A stretch of DNA of 64,000 nucleotides from Sphagnum compactum (Eukaryota; Bryophyta; Sphagnopsida; Sphagnales): contig OZ234499.1 in the NCBI GenBank assembly GCA_965153455.1, positions 9,420,271-9,484,270 of the forward strand, in the 5' to 3' direction. Below, in pieces: positions 60,950 to 64,000 of the stretch (its first letter is position 1; every line of letters starts with the position of its first letter). The notes under the pieces are model-generated. The model had not been told where the DNA came from, did not search any database, and saw only the letters and a program-made list of their open reading frames with translations. Position numbers and translations under genes: made by a program.

Positions 60950-61159
60950 GGGTGAACCAGCAGCACCCACCCATGTTGGTACCATGTACTAAGAGCATCT
61001 TCACCGGTGCAGTATGTGACTTCAGACAGTAAAATTTATTGTAAAAAGTTCAAAATGGGCCGGTTTAGCTCAGGAAATCGGTTTTTCTGCACCAAATTCG
61101 TGCAGCTTGCAGTGGGGGAGCACCGGTGGAGATGCTCTAACTTGGGTGCTCGTTCACCC
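60950..61159. repeat. Outer inverted repeat enclosing a MITE
   Basis: GGGTGAACCAGCAGCACCCA at 60950-60969 is matched in reverse by TGGGTGCTCGTTCACCC at 61143-61159 (GGGTGAACGAGCACCCA when complemented). The left arm belongs to the same word family as 52954-52979. Confidence 0.5.
60993..61137. mobile_element. PIF/Harbinger-like MITE (145 bp)
   Basis: The left end GAGCATCTTCACCGGTGC and the complement of the right end GAGCATCTCCACCGGTGC differ at one base. TAA flanks both ends (60990-60992 and 61138-61140), a 3 bp target duplication. Terminal inverted repeats beginning GAGCATCTCC with TWA duplications are common in plant MITEs of this superfamily. Non-coding and non-autonomous. It sits just upstream of gene B. 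Confidence 0.75.
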
Positions 61160-61169
61160 CCCAAGGTCT

Positions 61170-62560
61170 TTAGGGTTTGGGTGACAATGAAGAGTGTATG
61201 GAATTATCAGCTGCATGTATCTATAGCTACCTACCTAGTAGTACCTACCAGTGTTGGACTCCTCGTGTATATTGAGTTTTGAACATACCAGACTGGTCCT
61301 GGTATGCGAAATTTTTCCAGTGTTGTGCCTTTCTTTGAATCCTTTACATATTTCAAACTCGAAGATGAATTATGAATGCCCTTTTTTGAGTTCTTTTTAA
61401 ATCAAAGAACCACCTGTTTCGGTTATTTCCCAAAACCAGTAAACATTGATGATTGTTATGAAAGAACTGGTGGTTCTCTGACTATTCTTTGAATAGTTTG
61501 AGAACTGAATATGGAAAAGTCAGTATATATATGTATATACCTGGGTTGGTAACTAGTGAGTATCTGTCCCTTTATTCTAAGAACCGCTCAACTTTGGGTT
61601 TTTTCTTTTTTCTCTTCCATTTTCATACCATATTGGGTACTTTAAAAAAAAGTTTGGTACTAGTTTACTGTTTACTGTTTATAATTTTATGTCCATTTGG
61701 GATCAGAGACTCCATTAGACGAAAGGTAGATCATGGAGGACAGATTGTCCTCTGGTACTGGCAGCATGCCACAAACTTGGCTAGGGCGACCCTGTTCGTA
61801 GTCTGCATGAGCTCAGCAAGAGTGCTAGTGTGGGTGAGGGGCAGGGCTGAACAAAAGCGTTTAGTACTGGTATTTGCTCCAAGGCTGAGGAGTTTTGCCT
61901 GATATATGGCATGTACATACCTTGTATTGGTACTGGTCTAAGGCTGATATTGTGTCAGGTCATACCCAACAGGTAGGTTCTTCAATACCAGTACCTTACC
62001 CTAAGGTCAGTTTCGTCATTAAATAATCCTCAAAACACTGAAATGAAATGTTGTGAAAATATGAAGTTGACATGTTGAAAATCATCACAATTATCATAGG
62101 CTACACTCTGAATAATTTCACTACTCATATCACAATATTATAGTAGATGATGGAAATATATATAATTGAAAATTAAAAAAAGAATTCATTTTTTGAAAAA
62201 AAATAATTATTTGTTTTGTCAAGGTGGAAACTGACCCTAGGCTACAGTACTCAAATCAGTACTATGTATATAGGCAGGTTGCACCCTATATGCCAGTACA
62301 ATAGTGTTACCTGCCCATGTAAGAAGGGGGGAAAAAAGAGAGGGGAAAAAAAAAAGAGGGTCCAGGATGCCAAATTTTTTTGTTCTTTTTTTCAATTTAA
62401 ATCAAAAGTCCATGTCCAAATTCTCGCCACCTCCTTTGACCCCATCTTTCCAGTCAACTTGGCACCTTAGTCAAATTGAGTTTTTTTTTAGTTGCTTTAT
62501 AGATGGCCTATATTTTTCTAAAATACAACTTTTGGTAGAGTTTGTGTGATTGAGAAGCTT
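61170..62560. other. Intergenic, repeat debris
   Basis: Repeated GGTACTGG/CCAGTACC words between 61240 and 62010 suggest foldback debris. The 137-codon frame at 61489-61902 (+) has no motif and is not called. Confidence 0.35.
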
Positions 62561-62565
62561 TTCCA

Positions 62566-62842
62566 TATGTCCCCACACAATTCATGCCGTCCCATTAGCT
62601 TAGGCCAAAATAGGTGATGAACACAAACTATGCTCACCCAATGAGGAATTGCAACATGCACCCAATAGACCCAGTTTTTTTTTCTTTTGGGGAGGAGGGT
62701 GGGGACTGTTGGAATATTTTCTGGTTCCCAATGTGTTTCCATCAAGTTCCCAAAAGGTTCCTCAAGATGTTCCCAATACCACCAAACTTTTATTGTATAT
62801 GCTTTGGCTAAAGTTGAACTGTCATTTATAAACTATAAAGTA
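62566..62842 (+). repeat. Dispersed repeat family R1, copy 2
   Basis: Aligns in order with 6566-6890: CCATTAGCTTAGGCCAAAA, TTCCCAATGTG, TTCCC..GGTTCC, TTCCCAATA, and AAAGTTGAACT. Same orientation as copy 1. Confidence 0.55.
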
Positions 62843-63073
62843 GAGCCAAAGGGAAGCACATTTGTGCTTCTATTTATGTTATGGAACAAATTTTTTGGGG
62901 CTATGCATTAATCATCTATATATGCAGACTATGTATCCCAACAAAACTTGGACAAAAAGAAATGCTAATAGGGTCTACTTCAAAAAGAATTCTGACCTAC
63001 CCACAAACACTTGAAGACCATTTCCCCATGACAAAAGTATCTACTGGGTTTATGGCATGGTTTAGGGTTCCCC

Positions 63074-63081
63074 TATAAATA
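63074..63081 (+). promoter_or_regulatory. Consensus TATA box of unknown transcript
   Basis: TATAAATA in the context CCCCTATAAATAGAG matches the plant consensus very closely. No gene is recognised in the following 900 bp, so it may belong to a repeat or to a gene beyond the window. Confidence 0.3.
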
Positions 63082-63089
63082 GAGTCAAT

Positions 63090-64000
63090 TGGTATGGTCC
63101 ACTTCAAACATCAGCTATTCTAGGTCTGGAGAATTGAGCCTATGTCAATTTGCATGACCCTAATTTTAGTGCCAAAATCCCAGTGCACCAGTTGTGGTTT
63201 CGTGTGAGAGAGATATATTTTGTGCAATTTGAAGAGCCCTACAGTTCAAAGGTCCCGTAGTCCCTAATGTAGGTACACTATCCAAAAGAGTTGGAACTAT
63301 TACATTGGATGGCAAAAGTTTTAGGTGCCTTTCACAATGAAACTCACATTGAAAATAGTGACCCAACTAGCATGTACAATATTAGTCCTATGCGTTAACC
63401 TCTAGAGGTTGGTGCACAAAAGTGCACTCATCAGGTCTAACAAAAGTCGGGTTCAATGAAAAATTCTTCACACAAAAAATAATTGTTCACATATTGCTGT
63501 AGTTAGTTGGTCGGGAGAATTTGGAGGCCAGGACATACTTGTTCGATTGATCTTTGCCACGGTTCAAACTTCAGAATGATCAGTCATTGAACAACTGGTC
63601 ATCTCAGAATGATGGAATCTTGTAAACAAGATATTGCTTTCTGAACTCTCTCTCAATGTCGGTTGCTGTCTCTTTAGCAGCATCTGAAGTTGCCATCCAG
63701 CATTGGCCTTAACAGATGCTCATTAGACATCTCATGCCTGCCTGTCTGGAGTTGCCAGCTTATTAGACATCTTGGGTAGTGTTCCCCTTTGATTCTGTTA
63801 GGGAGAATTCTTTGTTCAATACACTCGCTTGCTGTTACATATCTTGTTATGAGAATTCTATATTATTACATGAATGAGGTAGGTGATCTTGATACATGAC
63901 ATTGCAAACGGATCCCCTAAAGTTGCCCAACTTATGGATTCCTTAGGGAGATCTTTATCCAAGAATGTGATAAACCCCCTTTCCTGTCATCCATCTGAAA
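63090..64000. other. Right edge, possibly LTR-like sequence
   Basis: More balanced composition than the DNA before it. The stretch 63640-63880 contains TTCAATACACTCGCTTGCTG and TTAGACATCT twice, reminiscent of the end of a plant retrotransposon LTR. No primer-binding site, polypurine tract or paired LTR is visible, so this remains a guess. Confidence 0.2.

Noticed and set aside
61489-61902. 137-codon + frame
   Set aside because: Hydrophobic, low-complexity start and no motif; surrounding words suggest repeat debris.
63640-63880. LTR retrotransposon
   Set aside because: Only the style of sequence suggests it; no second LTR, primer-binding site or coding region is visible before the window ends.

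Overview
The window looks like nuclear DNA of a land plant with a large, repeat-rich genome. It is AT-rich and mostly depleted of CG dinucleotides, full of decayed repeats and small inverted-repeat elements. It carries only two genes I can support, both of a plant-type family and both split by short GT-AG introns. I could not settle the clade; nothing points to a bacterium, organelle or virus.

Genes. Two paralogous heavy-metal-associated (HMA) domain proteins lie tail to tail about 7.3 kb apart. Gene A is on the + strand (49487-51074, four exons, 178 residues). Gene B is on the - strand (58362-59928, four exons, 257 residues). Both have a disordered Tyr/His/Pro- or Gln-rich N-terminal part followed by one HMA domain with the CxxC metal site. 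Intron positions and phases around the HMA domain are identical, and the exon holding the metal site is 76 nt in both. Neither ends in a CaaX prenylation box, so they fit HPP-type better than isoprenylated HIPP-type proteins. They probably arose by local inverted duplication. The stretch between them is repeat debris.

Layout. 1-1163: a Tourist/PIF-Harbinger-like MITE plus an inverted relative at the window edge. 1.2-11 kb: AT-rich DNA with microsatellites, GTAG palindromes, a strong hairpin (9235-9302) and a dispersed repeat. 11-16.7 kb: less AT-rich, no recognisable gene. 16.7-23.3 kb: decayed DNA with short coding-like scraps. 23.7-25.3 kb: a CG-retaining island with a degenerate tandem repeat and no recognised product. 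25.3-40.8 kb: very AT-rich, with a satellite-like ~160 bp array (26.9-27.6 kb), an unrecognised decayed coding region (30.0-31.0 kb), a 45 bp tandem repeat (34.6-35.0 kb) and a 133 bp tandem repeat (37.4-37.7 kb). 40.8-48.9 kb: members of a dispersed element, another CG-retaining island (42.2-43.0 kb) and an unrecognised coding-like block (43.7-44.5 kb). 48.9-51.1 kb: gene A with a CG-rich upstream region. 51.1-58.4 kb: intergenic. 58.4-60.8 kb: gene B and its leader. 60.85-61.16 kb: nested small inverted-repeat elements. 61.2-64 kb: repeats.

No tRNA, rRNA, CRISPR array, complete transposase or reverse transcriptase was seen. Exon boundaries were read by eye. Similarities between repeats were judged by eye and carry no computed scores.
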